Both the position numbers and the translations under genes were made by a program. Source: Paractinoplanes aksuensis (lineage in GTDB: Bacteria; Actinomycetota; Actinomycetes; Mycobacteriales; Micromonosporaceae). Taken from it: DNA of 64,000 bases. The notes below the pieces were generated by a model that was given only the letters and a program-made list of their open reading frames with translations, was not told where the DNA came from and did not search any database. The DNA is taken from NCBI RefSeq assembly GCF_024137025.1, contig NZ_JAMYJR010000003.1:1-64000 (forward strand), given 5' to 3'. Positions 26,016-34,890 of the stretch are shown here, piece by piece. Positions within the stretch are counted from its first letter, which is position 1. The number at the start of each line of letters is the position of its first letter.

Positions 26016-26900
26016 ATGAGGCGCAAGGGGTACTGGCCGTTCCTGATCCCGGGCGTGCTGGCCAGCCTGCTCGTGATCGTTGTGCCGCTGGTGATGACCG
26101 TCTACACGAGCTTCACGAAGTGGAACGGCGTCGGCGAGCAGCGCTGGATCGGGTTCGACAACTACACGCGGCTGTTCGAGGACTCGCTGTTCTGGGGCTC
26201 GTTCAGCAACATTCTGCTGCTCATCCTGGCCATGGCCGTGGTGCCGACGCTGCTGGGCCTGTTCCTGGCCGCGGTCCTGTTCGACTACGTGGCCAAGAAG
26301 TTCAGCAACCGGTGGGCCTCGCTGTTCCGGTCCGGGTTCTATCTGCCGCAGATCATCCCGGTCGCGGTCACCGGCATCGTCTGGGGCTGGATCCTGCACC
26401 CCGAGTACGGCGCGCTCAACAAGATCCTCGAGACGGTCGGGCTGGGCTCACTGGCCCACAACTGGCTCGGTGAGCCGGGATCGGCGCTGTACAGCGTCAT
26501 GGGCATCATGATCTGGGTCCAGCTGGGCTATCCGATCGTCATGTTCATGGCCGGCCTGCAGCGGGTCGACCCCGAGCTGTACGAGGCGGCCGACCTGGAC
26601 GGCGCGACCTGGTGGCAGCGGTTCCGCAAGATCACCGTGTATCTGATCCGGCCCGAGTTCTACGTCGTGCTGGTCACGACCACGATCGCGGCGCTCAAGA
26701 TCTTCGGCCCGATCTTCGTGCTGACCGGTGGCGGGCCGAGCAACGCCACGCTCGTGCCGAGCTACTTCGCGTACAAGAACTTCTTCGAGAAAGCCCAGGT
26801 CGGGTACGGATCGGCGATCTCCACGGTGTTGACCGTGCTGATCATCGTGCTGTCCATCGTGTTCCTGCGGCTGCAGAACCGCGCGGAGCGTAAAGCATGA
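26016..26900 (+). CDS. ABC sugar transporter permease (MalF/UgpA type)
   Basis: 294 residues with six predicted membrane segments and the cytoplasmic EAA loop EAADLDGATWWQRFRKITV near residue 188, which docks the ATPase. The ATG at 26016 follows GAAAGAGGGA; the longer in-frame reading is rejected. It forms the transmembrane channel with the next gene, to which it is coupled by an ATGA overlap. Confidence 0.93.
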   Translation: MRRKGYWPFLIPGVLASLLVIVVPLVMTVYTSFTKWNGVGEQRWIGFDNYTRLFEDSLFWGSFSNILLLILAMAVVPTLLGLFLAAVLFDYVAKKFSNRWASLFRSGFYLPQIIPVAVTGIVWGWILHPEYGALNKILETVGLGSLAHNWLGEPGSALYSVMGIMIWVQLGYPIVMFMAGLQRVDPELYEAADLDGATWWQRFRKITVYLIRPEFYVVLVTTTIAALKIFGPIFVLTGGGPSNATLVPSYFAYKNFFEKAQVGYGSAISTVLTVLIIVLSIVFLRLQNRAERKA

Positions 26901-27778
26901 CAGTCACGGCGAATCGTCCAAAGACCGAACCCGAGCCCACCGTACGCGCGGAGAAGCGGGCCAATCCGGTCCGTTTCCTCGTTCTCGCGGGCTTGCTGGC
27001 GTTGCTCCTGATCATCATCGCCCCGCTGCTGATCATCACGATCAACGCGGTCAAGAGCCCGGCCGACTACGCGAGCGGCGGTCCGCTGTCGCTGCCGCCC
27101 TCCCTGTACTGGGACGGGATCGTCGACTTCTGGAACCGGGTCGACTTCGGCCAGAAGCTCTGGAACAGCTTCATCACCAGCTTCACGGTGGCGGTGCTCG
27201 GCGTCCTGCTCTCGGTCCTCAACGCGTACGCCCTGGGCATCGGCAAGGTCAAGGGCCGGCTCTGGTTCCTGGTGTTCTTCCTGGTCGCGAACCTGCTGCC
27301 GCAAGAGGTGCTGGTCTATCCGCTGTACTTCCTGTCCAAGGAGGCCGGCCTCTACGACAGCCTGATCTCGATCGTCATCATCTTCACGGTCATCCAGGCC
27401 GCCTTCGGCACGTACCTGTTGACCTCGGTCTACCAGGAGTTCCCGACCGAGCTGCTGGACGCCGCGGACGTCGACGGCGCGGGCAAGCTGCGCACCCTGT
27501 GGAGCGTCGTCGTGCCGGTCAGCCGGCCCACGCTGGGCGTGCTGTTCACGTTCTTCTTCATCTGGACGTGGAACGAGTTCTTCCTGCCCCTGGTCTTCCT
27601 GGTCTCGAACGACAACCAGACGGTGCCGGTGGCCCTGGGCGTGCTGCAGGGCGACCGCCTGATGGACGTGACCATGACCAGCTCGTCCGGCCTGATCGGC
27701 ATCCTGCCCGCCCTGCTGTTCTTCCTGATCTTCCAGCGCACGCTCACTCGCGGCATCACTGCCGGCGCGATCAAGTAA
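26897..27778 (+). CDS. ABC sugar transporter permease (MalG/UgpE type)
   Basis: 293 residues: a 25-residue charged N-terminal tail, six membrane segments and the EAA loop variant DAADVDGAGKLRTLWSVVVP near residue 190. The terminal sequence FQRTLTRGITAGAIK is typical of MalG-like permeases. Start overlaps the previous stop (ATGA). The enzyme gene follows after nine bases. Confidence 0.93.
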   Translation: MTVTANRPKTEPEPTVRAEKRANPVRFLVLAGLLALLLIIIAPLLIITINAVKSPADYASGGPLSLPPSLYWDGIVDFWNRVDFGQKLWNSFITSFTVAVLGVLLSVLNAYALGIGKVKGRLWFLVFFLVANLLPQEVLVYPLYFLSKEAGLYDSLISIVIIFTVIQAAFGTYLLTSVYQEFPTELLDAADVDGAGKLRTLWSVVVPVSRPTLGVLFTFFFIWTWNEFFLPLVFLVSNDNQTVPVALGVLQGDRLMDVTMTSSSGLIGILPALLFFLIFQRTLTRGITAGAIK

Positions 27779-27787
27779 AGGACCCCC

Positions 27788-30019
27788 ATGAAGTTCACCG
27801 ACGGGTACTGGCTCAAGCGCAAGGGCTTCAGCGTCCTGCACCCGGCGCAGCTGCGGGACAGCCAGGCCGACGAGCGGACGCTGACCGCGTGGGCCACGAC
27901 CAAGCCCGTACGCAGCCGGTCCGACACTCTCGACACGCCGCTGATCACCATCAAGCTGTCGTCGCCGGCGCCGGACGTCATCCGGGTCTCGATGGGCCAC
28001 TTCCTCGGCGGCGCGCCGCAGGGCCCCAACTTCGAGATCGCGGAACAGGAGCACCCGGTCACGATCGACGCCACGTCGCTGACCGCCGGCAACCTGACCG
28101 CGCGTTTTGACGCCGGGGAGAAGTGGGGACTCGACTTCGTCGCCGAGGGCAAGCGGCTGACCGGCACCGGCTGGCGCGGCATGGGCATCGTGGACAGCGC
28201 CGACGGCGAGCACTACGTGCACGAGCAGCTCGACCTGGGCGTGGGCGAGGCCGTATACGGGCTGGGCGAGCGCTTCGGGCCGTACGTGAAGAACGGCCAG
28301 AGCATCGACATCTGGAACGAGGACGGCGGCACCAGCAGCGAACTGGCGTACAAAAATGTGCCTTTCTATCTGACCAACCGCGGGTACGGCGTCCTGGTGG
28401 ATCACCCGGGCAAGGTGTCGTTCGAGGTGGCCAGCGAGATGGTGTCGCGCACCCAGTTCAGCGTGGCCGGCCAGACGCTGTCGTACCTGGTCATCTATGG
28501 CCCGACGCCGGCTGACATCCTGCGCAAGTACACCGCGCTGACCGGCCGGCCCGCGCTGCCACCGGCCTGGTCCTTCGGGCTCTGGCTGACCACGTCGTTC
28601 ACTACGCCGTACGACGAAGAGACTGTGACGTCATTCGTCGACGGCATGGCCGAGCGGGATCTGCCGCTCAGCGTGTTCCACTTCGACACGTTCTGGATGC
28701 GCGAGTTCCACTGGTGCGACTTCGAGTGGGACCCGGCGATCTTCCCCGACCCGCCGGGCATGCTGAAGCGCCTGCACGACCGCGGCCTGCGCACGTGTCT
28801 GTGGATCAACCCGTACATCGCGCAGCGCTCGGCCATGTTCGCCGAGGGTCTCGAGAACGGGTTCCTGGTCAAGAAGGCCGGCGGCGACGTCTGGCAGTGG
28901 GACAAGTGGCAGGCCGGCATGGCGCTGGTCGACTTCACCAACCCGGCCGCCCGCGAGTGGTACGGGGCCAAGCTTGCGGCCCTGGTCGAGATGGGCGTGG
29001 ACGCCTTCAAGTCGGACTTCGGCGAGCGCATCCCGACCGACGTGGTGTGGCACGACGGCTCCGACCCCGAGCGGATGCACAACTACTACACGCAGATCTA
29101 CAACCAGGTGGTCTTCGACGTCCTTCGCTCCGCGAAAGGCGAGGACGAGGCCGTGCTCTTCGCGCGGTCGGCCACCGTCGGCGGCCAGCAGTTCCCCGTG
29201 CACTGGGGTGGGGACAACTCCGCGACGTACGAGTCGATGGCCGAGAGCCTGCGCGGCGGCCTCTCGCTGATGAGCTCGGGTTTCGGGTTCTGGAGCCACG
29301 ACATCGGCGGCTTCGAGGGGCGGCCCGACCCGGCCGTCTTCAAGCGGTGGATCGCCTTCGGGCTGCTGTCGTCGCACAGCCGCCTGCACGGCAACCACTC
29401 GTACCGGGTGCCGTGGCTGTTCGACGACGAGTCGGTCGAGGTGCTGCGCTCCTTCACGCACCTGAAGTACAGCCTGATGCCGTACCTGTGGGAAGCGGCG
29501 CGGCAGGCCCACGAGCAGGGACTTCCGGTGATGCGCCCGATGGTGCTGGGCTTCCCGGACGACCCGGCGGTGACCCACGTCGACCGGCAGTACCTGCTCG
29601 GCGGCGACCTGCTGGTGGCGCCGGTGTTCAGCGAGGGCGGCGAGGTCAGCTACTACCTGCCGGCCGGCCGCTGGACCCGCTGGCACACCGGTGAGGTCCT
29701 CGAGGGGCCGGGCTGGCAGCACGAGACGCACGGCTTCGACAGCGTGCCGCTGCTGGTGCGGCCGGGCGCGGTCGTCCCGGTCGGCAACCGGACCGATCAA
29801 CCCGATTACGCGTACGCCGACGGGGTCACGCTGCGGGTCTTCGAACCGGCCGAGGGCAGCACGGCGGTGCGGGTCGGGGACAGCACGTTCACGGTGACCC
29901 GCGACGGCACGGCCATCCGGGTCGAGCGGGACGGCGCGGCGCTGCCGTGGCGGGTCGAGATCGTGGGCGGGCCGTCGGCCGACCTGGGCGCCGGCGACGC
30001 GAGCTGGGTCGCCGGATAA
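27788..30019 (+). CDS. GH31 alpha-xylosidase (YicI-like)
   Basis: 743 residues, close to the size of E. coli YicI and with the same beginning (MKFTDGYWL) and layout: N-terminal beta-sandwich, catalytic barrel (about 255-590), two C-terminal sheet domains. The nucleophile is Asp410 in KSDFGERIP, and the acid/base is Asp476 in HWGGDNSATY; both are offset by six from YicI Asp416/Asp482 as I recall them. It would remove alpha-linked xylose (or glucose) from imported oligosaccharides such as isoprimeverose. No signal peptide, so it acts in the cytosol. Alpha-xylosidase is favoured over alpha-glucosidase from the YicI resemblance, not proven. Confidence 0.9.
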   Translation: MKFTDGYWLKRKGFSVLHPAQLRDSQADERTLTAWATTKPVRSRSDTLDTPLITIKLSSPAPDVIRVSMGHFLGGAPQGPNFEIAEQEHPVTIDATSLTAGNLTARFDAGEKWGLDFVAEGKRLTGTGWRGMGIVDSADGEHYVHEQLDLGVGEAVYGLGERFGPYVKNGQSIDIWNEDGGTSSELAYKNVPFYLTNRGYGVLVDHPGKVSFEVASEMVSRTQFSVAGQTLSYLVIYGPTPADILRKYTALTGRPALPPAWSFGLWLTTSFTTPYDEETVTSFVDGMAERDLPLSVFHFDTFWMREFHWCDFEWDPAIFPDPPGMLKRLHDRGLRTCLWINPYIAQRSAMFAEGLENGFLVKKAGGDVWQWDKWQAGMALVDFTNPAAREWYGAKLAALVEMGVDAFKSDFGERIPTDVVWHDGSDPERMHNYYTQIYNQVVFDVLRSAKGEDEAVLFARSATVGGQQFPVHWGGDNSATYESMAESLRGGLSLMSSGFGFWSHDIGGFEGRPDPAVFKRWIAFGLLSSHSRLHGNHSYRVPWLFDDESVEVLRSFTHLKYSLMPYLWEAARQAHEQGLPVMRPMVLGFPDDPAVTHVDRQYLLGGDLLVAPVFSEGGEVSYYLPAGRWTRWHTGEVLEGPGWQHETHGFDSVPLLVRPGAVVPVGNRTDQPDYAYADGVTLRVFEPAEGSTAVRVGDSTFTVTRDGTAIRVERDGAALPWRVEIVGGPSADLGAGDASWVAG

Positions 30020-30026
30020 TCCGCAA

Positions 30027-30061
30027 GGTGGGGCTCGCCACCCTGGTCAGCGGGCCCCACC
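30027..30061 (+). terminator. Possible stem-loop between GH31 and PfkB genes
   Basis: An 8-bp perfect inverted repeat (GGTGGGGC at 30027-30034, GCCCCACC at 30054-30061) spans a 19-base loop, starting seven bases after the GH31 stop. There is no T-run. It could be a weak terminator or processing site that lowers expression of the last two genes. Confidence 0.45.
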
Positions 30062-30077
30062 GACATAAGATCTGCAG

Positions 30078-31103
30078 ATGAACCCGGCACTGGACCTGTT
30101 CGTCCCAGGTGTCGTCTTCCTCGACATCGTGTTCACCGGGCTCGAGGGCGTGCCCGAGCCCGGCACCGAGGTGTGGGCCTCGGGCATGGGCTCGTGCCCG
30201 GGCGGCATCGCCAACCTGGCCGTCGCCGCGTCCCGGCTCGGGCTGCGCACCGGGCTCGGCACGGCCCTGGCCACCGACACCTACGGCGACTTCTGCGCCG
30301 ACATCCTGTGCGGGCAAGAGAACATCAATCTCGACGCGTCCCGCCGCATCGAGGGGCACTCCCCGGTCACCGTCTCGCTCGCGTACGACCGCGACCGCAG
30401 CATGATCACCCACGGGCACCCGCTGCCGCTCAACGCCGACGGGCTGGTCGGCGAGCTCCCGGCGGCCCGGGCGGCGTCGGTCTCGCTGACCAGGGACAGG
30501 CTGCCCTGGGTCCAGCGGGCCAAAGCGGCCGGCACTCTGGTCTTCGCCGACGTCGGGTGGGACGCCAGCGCCGAGTGGCCGGCCGAGGTGCTCGACATGC
30601 TCGAGGACTGCCACGCGTTCGTGCCCAACGCGGTCGAGGCCATGCAGTACACCCGCACGGCGACCCCGGCCGAGGCGCTCGAGAAGCTGGCCGGGCTGGC
30701 CCCGGTGGTGGTCGTGACCTGCGGCAGCGACGGGGTGCTGGCCCACGACGCGCGCACCGGCGAGACCGTGCACGTGCCGGCCGTACCGGTGCCGGCCCTT
30801 GACCCGACGGGCGCCGGGGACGTCTTCACGGCCGGGTTCATCCTGGGCAGCCTGCGGGAATGGCCGCTCGCGCAGAGCCTGGCCTTCGCCAACCTGATCG
30901 CGGCGCTCTCGGTGCAGCACTTCGGGGGATCGCTCTCGGCCCCCGGCTGGGGCGACATCGCGGACTGGTGGCGCGGGGCGCGGTCGTCGGCGCTCGCCGA
31001 GCGGTACGCGTTCCTCGACGACGTGATTCCCGAGGGTGAGCAGCGCACGGTGCGCCGCGCGACCGCCACCATCGCCCGGTTGTCGGACGCCCATGCCCGG
31101 TAA
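30078..31103 (+). CDS. PfkB-family carbohydrate kinase
   Basis: 341 residues of the ribokinase/PfkB family. The N-terminal glycine motif (SCPGGIANLAVAASRLGL, about 38-55) and the C-terminal catalytic motif DPTGAGDVF near residue 243, with the base Asp, are both present. It would phosphorylate a sugar or sugar derivative with ATP. The ATG has no clear ribosome-binding site. It lies between GH31 and GH4 genes, with an 11-base overlap into the latter, so it probably acts on a product or intermediate of this pathway; the exact substrate is not readable. Confidence 0.9.
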   Translation: MNPALDLFVPGVVFLDIVFTGLEGVPEPGTEVWASGMGSCPGGIANLAVAASRLGLRTGLGTALATDTYGDFCADILCGQENINLDASRRIEGHSPVTVSLAYDRDRSMITHGHPLPLNADGLVGELPAARAASVSLTRDRLPWVQRAKAAGTLVFADVGWDASAEWPAEVLDMLEDCHAFVPNAVEAMQYTRTATPAEALEKLAGLAPVVVVTCGSDGVLAHDARTGETVHVPAVPVPALDPTGAGDVFTAGFILGSLREWPLAQSLAFANLIAALSVQHFGGSLSAPGWGDIADWWRGARSSALAERYAFLDDVIPEGEQRTVRRATATIARLSDAHAR

Positions 31104-32409
31104 ACGACTGGTCATCCTGGGCGGCGGCGGCTTCCGCGTGCCCCTGGTCCACGGCGCCCTGCTCGGCCGGGATTCTCCGATCACGGAGGTCGTGCTGCAC
31201 GACGTCGACGTGTCGCGGCTCAACGCGATCGGGCGGGTGCTGCGTCACCAGGCCGCCGGTGTCGTCGGCGCGCCGTCGGTCGAGGCCACCACCGACCTGA
31301 CCGAAGCGCTGACGGGCGCCGACTTCGTGTTCAGCGCGATCCGCGTCCGCGGGCTCGAGGGCCGCGTGATCGACGAGCGGGTCGCCCTCGGCGAGGGCGT
31401 GCTCGGGCAAGAAACGGTGGGGGCGGGCGGCATCGCGTACGGGCTGCGGACCGTGCCCGTCGCGCGGGCCATCGCCCGGCGGATCAGCCTGGTCGCGCCC
31501 GACGCCTGGGTCATCAACTTCACCAACCCGGCCGGCCTGGTCACCGAGGCCATGTCCGAGTTCCTGGGCGATCGGGTGATCGGCATCTGCGACTCGCCGT
31601 CCGCGCTGGCCCGGCGGGTGGTGCGGGCGCTGGGGGTTCCCTCGGCTTCGATCTCGTATGCCGGCTTGAACCACCTGGGCTGGCTGACCGCCGTACGGGT
31701 AGGGGAGCGCGACCTGCTGCCGGAGCTGCTGGCCTCGCCGGCGATCGAGTCCTTCGAGGAGGGGCGGCTCTTCGGGGCTGCGCACCTGCGGTCGCTGGGC
31801 GCGGTGCCGAACGAATACCTGCACTATTACTACGACAACGAGGCACTGGTCCGGGCCGAGCTGGCCGCCGAAGAGACCCGCGGCGAGTTCCTGCTGCGGC
31901 AACAGCGGGATTGCTACGCGATGCTGACGACCACTGAGGGCGACGCCTTCGAGGCCTGGGACGCGGTCCGGCGGCAGCGCGACGCGACCTACATGGCAAT
32001 GGAGGGGCTGGGCGAACGCGACGACGCCGAGGGCGGCGGCTACGAGGATGTGGCCCTGGCCTTGATGCTGGCGATCGCCCAGAACTCGCGGCAAGAGCTG
32101 ATCCTCAACGTACGCAACCGTGGCACCCTGCCCGAACTGGACGACGACGCGGTGGTCGAGGTGCCGTGCGTGGTCGACGGCTCGGGCGCGCGCCCACTGC
32201 CCTCCGACGGCCTGCCCTCCCACGGCGTCGACCTGGTGAAGCGCATCAAGGCCACCGACCGCGCCGTCCTGACCGCAGCCGACACCGGCTCCCGCGCCCT
32301 GGCCGTCCGGGCCATGGCCGCCCACCCTTTGATCGACTCAGTGCCGGTGGCCCGCCGACTCATCGCCGCCTATCAGGAAAAGCTGCCGGAGCTGAACTAC
32401 CTGACCTGA
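31093..32409 (+). CDS. GH4 glycosidase (6-phospho-beta-glucosidase-like)
   Basis: 438 residues of the NAD- and metal-dependent GH4 family. The nucleotide-binding start LVILGGGGFRVP, the segment NFTNPAGLVTEA near 140, GICDSP near 160 (containing the metal-ligand Cys) and GLNHLGW near 190 (containing the metal-ligand His) are all present. The ATG at 31093 overlaps the kinase stop. GH4 enzymes cleave 6-phospho-glycosides or alpha-glycosides by a redox mechanism. With a sugar kinase next door and an ABC rather than a PTS importer, the substrate might be phosphorylated inside the cell first, which is inference. Confidence 0.9.
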   Translation: MPGKRLVILGGGGFRVPLVHGALLGRDSPITEVVLHDVDVSRLNAIGRVLRHQAAGVVGAPSVEATTDLTEALTGADFVFSAIRVRGLEGRVIDERVALGEGVLGQETVGAGGIAYGLRTVPVARAIARRISLVAPDAWVINFTNPAGLVTEAMSEFLGDRVIGICDSPSALARRVVRALGVPSASISYAGLNHLGWLTAVRVGERDLLPELLASPAIESFEEGRLFGAAHLRSLGAVPNEYLHYYYDNEALVRAELAAEETRGEFLLRQQRDCYAMLTTTEGDAFEAWDAVRRQRDATYMAMEGLGERDDAEGGGYEDVALALMLAIAQNSRQELILNVRNRGTLPELDDDAVVEVPCVVDGSGARPLPSDGLPSHGVDLVKRIKATDRAVLTAADTGSRALAVRAMAAHPLIDSVPVARRLIAAYQEKLPELNYLT

Positions 32410-33002
32410 AGATCGCCCGAAATCTCCGCGATCCTGGGCGCAGATTCGGACTCAAGAGCCGAGAAGAGTGCTTCGGAAGGCGACGTCAGCCGAACTCGAT
32501 CCAGGGATACGCGCCTGATCAAGGGTTCGTGAATTGATCGTCCAGCTTGCTCGGCGATGCCACCATGCGCTCATGGATCCTGAGGTTGCCGTGGCCGCAA
32601 TGGCAATGATCGTTTCGGTAGCAGCGCTGGCCGTGACGTCGACAATGTCCTCGAGGCAGGTCCGACGGTTTCGAACACCTGGCTGTTCGGGCATTTGCCA
32701 CTGACCCGGTGTCCCTCCAGCGGAACTTGCGGCTGCAGAAAGTGCCACCTGACGCCCGGCGAATTGTTTTCCAACGCCTGGCGGCCGGACCAACCGCAGG
32801 TTGATAAGTTCCCCTCGACGACACCGGGCCGCGAAGCTCAGATCTTGGACTCAATTGTTGCGATCCACTCGATATCCAGGATCACGACCACCCGCCGGCC
32901 GCTTTGGTGTCCGGTGGGTTGTGAAACTTTGTCCCCGCCACTTTCTCTGTTGGTACGACTCTTACTTTGGCGTATGCGCCCGGTATGCGCAGGAGTGCGG
33001 AG
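32410..33002. other. Gene-poor, lower-GC gap with a 43-residue membrane-peptide remnant
   Basis: GC content is visibly lower than in the flanks and no full gene is seen. An ATG at 32573 opens a 43-codon frame ending at 32704 with one hydrophobic helix (VAVAAMAMIVSVAALAVTST) followed by SSRQVRRFR. That resembles the N-terminus of a family of actinobacterial single-pass proteins, but the rest is missing, so it is probably a fragment. Confidence 0.4.
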
Positions 33003-33203
33003 TCAGCCGCGGGCGTTTCTTCGCGCGATGAAGAGGACGCCGGCGACAACGCCCAGGCTTGAACCCAGCGAGACGCCAAGAGCGAGGTTGTCGAAGAGAA
33101 GGCCGGCGAGGGTGCCGAAGAGAGCGCCGAACGCGATCCAGATCCCGAGATTTGCCCAGAGCCCGGAACCTGCGGCGCCATCGGGAGTGTTGTTGTTCGT
33201 CAT
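33003..33203 (-). CDS. Small two-helix membrane protein, function unknown
   Basis: 66 residues. A short polar head (TNNNTPDGAAGSG) is followed by two hydrophobic helices (about 17-35 and 40-58) rich in Gly/Ala/Leu, with a basic tail (ARRNARG). The ATG at 33203 has GGGAGAG about seven bases upstream, which is the reason for preferring it over the longer reading from 33254. It is a single gene in a gene-poor patch. Confidence 0.6.
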   Translation of the reverse strand: MTNNNTPDGAAGSGLWANLGIWIAFGALFGTLAGLLFDNLALGVSLGSSLGVVAGVLFIARRNARG

Positions 33204-33777
33204 CGGATCTCTCCCAGGATGAGGGGAAAGGCTGACAATCCGGCGGCCCACCACGGCGCATGCGCAACCAGCCCGAACCTAGCACCCGGCATCAATTGGC
33301 GAGGCGCTGCCGGGCGCTCATGGCACATGGAAAACAGCCGATCATCCGATCGCCTGGTAGCTCATAACGCCCAGCCACGCGCTTACCGGGATCGGGCGCC
33401 CGGATCTGGCGCGATCCGCTCGATACGAAACGTCGCGGCTCGGGCCGTTGTCTGAGAATCATCTGGCACACCCCAGGAATTGATCAACGCGGATCGGCGG
33501 CAGCGTAAGGCTGGGGTTCAGCGGGCCGGTCCGGTCGTGTCTCAGGCGTGCGCGAGGTTGGAGGAGCGGCGCATCTTGGCTGGGCGTGATCTGCATCGAG
33601 CCCGATGTCGTGCTGACAACCCGACGGGGCGGCCAGGCGGAGTCGCGTCACGTCGAGCCGCGGCGTCGGATTCTGTGGCGAGGTTCGGTGAGTTTCGGGT
33701 CGGGGGCGGGTCTGTTCCGGTGAGCGTCGCAGGACGTTGTACGACGCTGCCCGGGAACGGGTGCCTTGGAGGAGATC
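33204..33777. other. Gap without recognisable genes
   Basis: No reading frame with convincing composition or a ribosome-binding site was found on either strand, and no clear hairpin or repeat stands out. The last part should contain the promoter of the DUF899 remnant at 33778. Confidence 0.5.
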
Positions 33778-34170
33778 GTGACAACCACGCCGAACGTTGT
33801 TGACCTGGACACTTGGCAAGTTGCGCGGGATGAATTGCTGGTTCGGGAGAAGGCCTATACCCGCGCTGGTGATGCGCTCGCGGCGGAGCGCCGGCGGTTG
33901 CCGATGGTGGAGTTCGATCCGGCGGTCGAGGTCGTGGGTGGCGGCGCCGGTCGGTGGGGACATGGGGTGCCTGACCTCCTTCCTGCGCGACGGGGACCGG
34001 GCCTTCCTCACCTACGGGACGACCGGGCGGGGCACTGAGCGGTTCAATGCCACCTTCGGCCTGCTCGACATGACGCCTTACGGTCGCCGGGAGGCGTGGG
34101 AGGACAACCCCGCGGGACGGCCGGCGGGGAACCCCGCGTGCTGGTACCGGCGCTCCGACGAACGCGGCCG
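33778..34170 (+). pseudogene. DUF899 (thioredoxin-like) gene remnant
   Basis: The GTG at 33778 with GGAGGAG upstream opens a perfect DUF899 N-terminus (DTWQVARDELLVREKAYTR, then AAERRRLPMVEFD). After about residue 50 the reading becomes nonsense. In another frame from about 33965 the typical DUF899 C-terminus appears (FLRDGDRAFLTYGTTGRG, LLDMTPYGRREAWEDNP). The middle part with the thioredoxin-like core, over 100 residues in the family, is missing. An internal deletion plus frameshift therefore inactivated the gene. Confidence 0.85.
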
Positions 34171-34277
34171 CGCTGACGGGGGTCCGGCCAGCCGTCCGGT
34201 GCCGCAGTGGACCCGGCCCGGTGTGACCCCGGAGCAGACGCTCGGGCGAGACGGTCACCGCCACTGATGGCGGCACG

Positions 34278-34739
34278 TCACCCGGTGCCGGCCCTCCGCT
34301 TTCGGAAGGCGGCTGCGCGGGCGCGGTTCTGGCAGGTCAGGCAGCAGAATCGGCGCTTGCCGGCGGGGGAGGCGTCGACGTAGACGTCGGCGCACTGGTC
34401 GTCGGCGCAGAGGCCCAGGCGGCCGGGGTGGGCGGCCAGGTGGTGCCGCAGGGTCAGGGCGGCGGCCGCCCGGTCGGACTGGGCCGCGTCGGCCACCGTC
34501 CAGGACTCGGCCAGATCAGGGGCCAGCTCCGGTCGTACGCCTGTGACCCGCAACAGCTCCGTGACCAAGCGGGCCCTGGTCGTGGGGTCGGGGGTGGCGA
34601 AAATCGGGTGCAGTTCGTCGGCCAGCGTGGTCAGCTCGGCGCCGGGGCGAGGGGCGCGGCCGTCGACCCGGCAGGGCTCGGTGCCCCACTCGTTGACGAG
34701 CGTCACCAGATCGGCGATCGCCATGGGTTCGACGTTCAC
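34278..34739 (-). CDS. CGNR zinc-finger (ABATE-domain) regulator
   Basis: 153 residues. The C-terminal CGNR-type finger has its ligands in LGLCADDQCADVYVD and RRFCCLTCQNRARAAAFR, with the last motif written CQNR in place of CGNR. The N-terminal part corresponds to a shortened ABATE domain. The GTG at 34739 is fixed by a GGAGGTGA box six bases upstream. It is divergent from an MFS exporter and probably controls it through the repeats at 34791-34870. Confidence 0.88.
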   Translation of the reverse strand: MNVEPMAIADLVTLVNEWGTEPCRVDGRAPRPGAELTTLADELHPIFATPDPTTRARLVTELLRVTGVRPELAPDLAESWTVADAAQSDRAAAALTLRHHLAAHPGRLGLCADDQCADVYVDASPAGKRRFCCLTCQNRARAAAFRKRRAGTG

Positions 34740-34790
34740 GGGTCACCTCCGCTGCTCCCGGCTCGTTCGTTCCGAGGACGCCGGAGCCAG

Positions 34791-34870
34791 CGTAACGCAA
34801 TGGGGCGTCTCTTCGCGTTGCGCGGTTCAGATTCTCGCCGTAACGTCATGAGGGTCTTCATTGCGTTACG
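34791..34870. promoter_or_regulatory. Shared operator repeats between CGNR regulator and MFS exporter
   Basis: A perfect 12-bp inverted repeat, CGTAACGCAATG at 34791-34802 and CATTGCGTTACG at 34859-34870, brackets the divergent promoter region. A third, imperfect copy CGTAACGTCATG lies at 34839-34850. The spacing suggests several bound regulator molecules or DNA looping; the CGNR protein is the obvious candidate. Confidence 0.75.
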
Positions 34871-34890
34871 TATCGAGAGGGTGTGGAACC

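Noticed and set aside
32695..33222. 175-codon plus-strand frame after the sugar operon
   Set aside because: It includes a cysteine-rich piece (CGCRKCHLTPGE) but has no ribosome-binding site, shifts in composition midway, and overlaps the better-supported small membrane gene on the minus strand.
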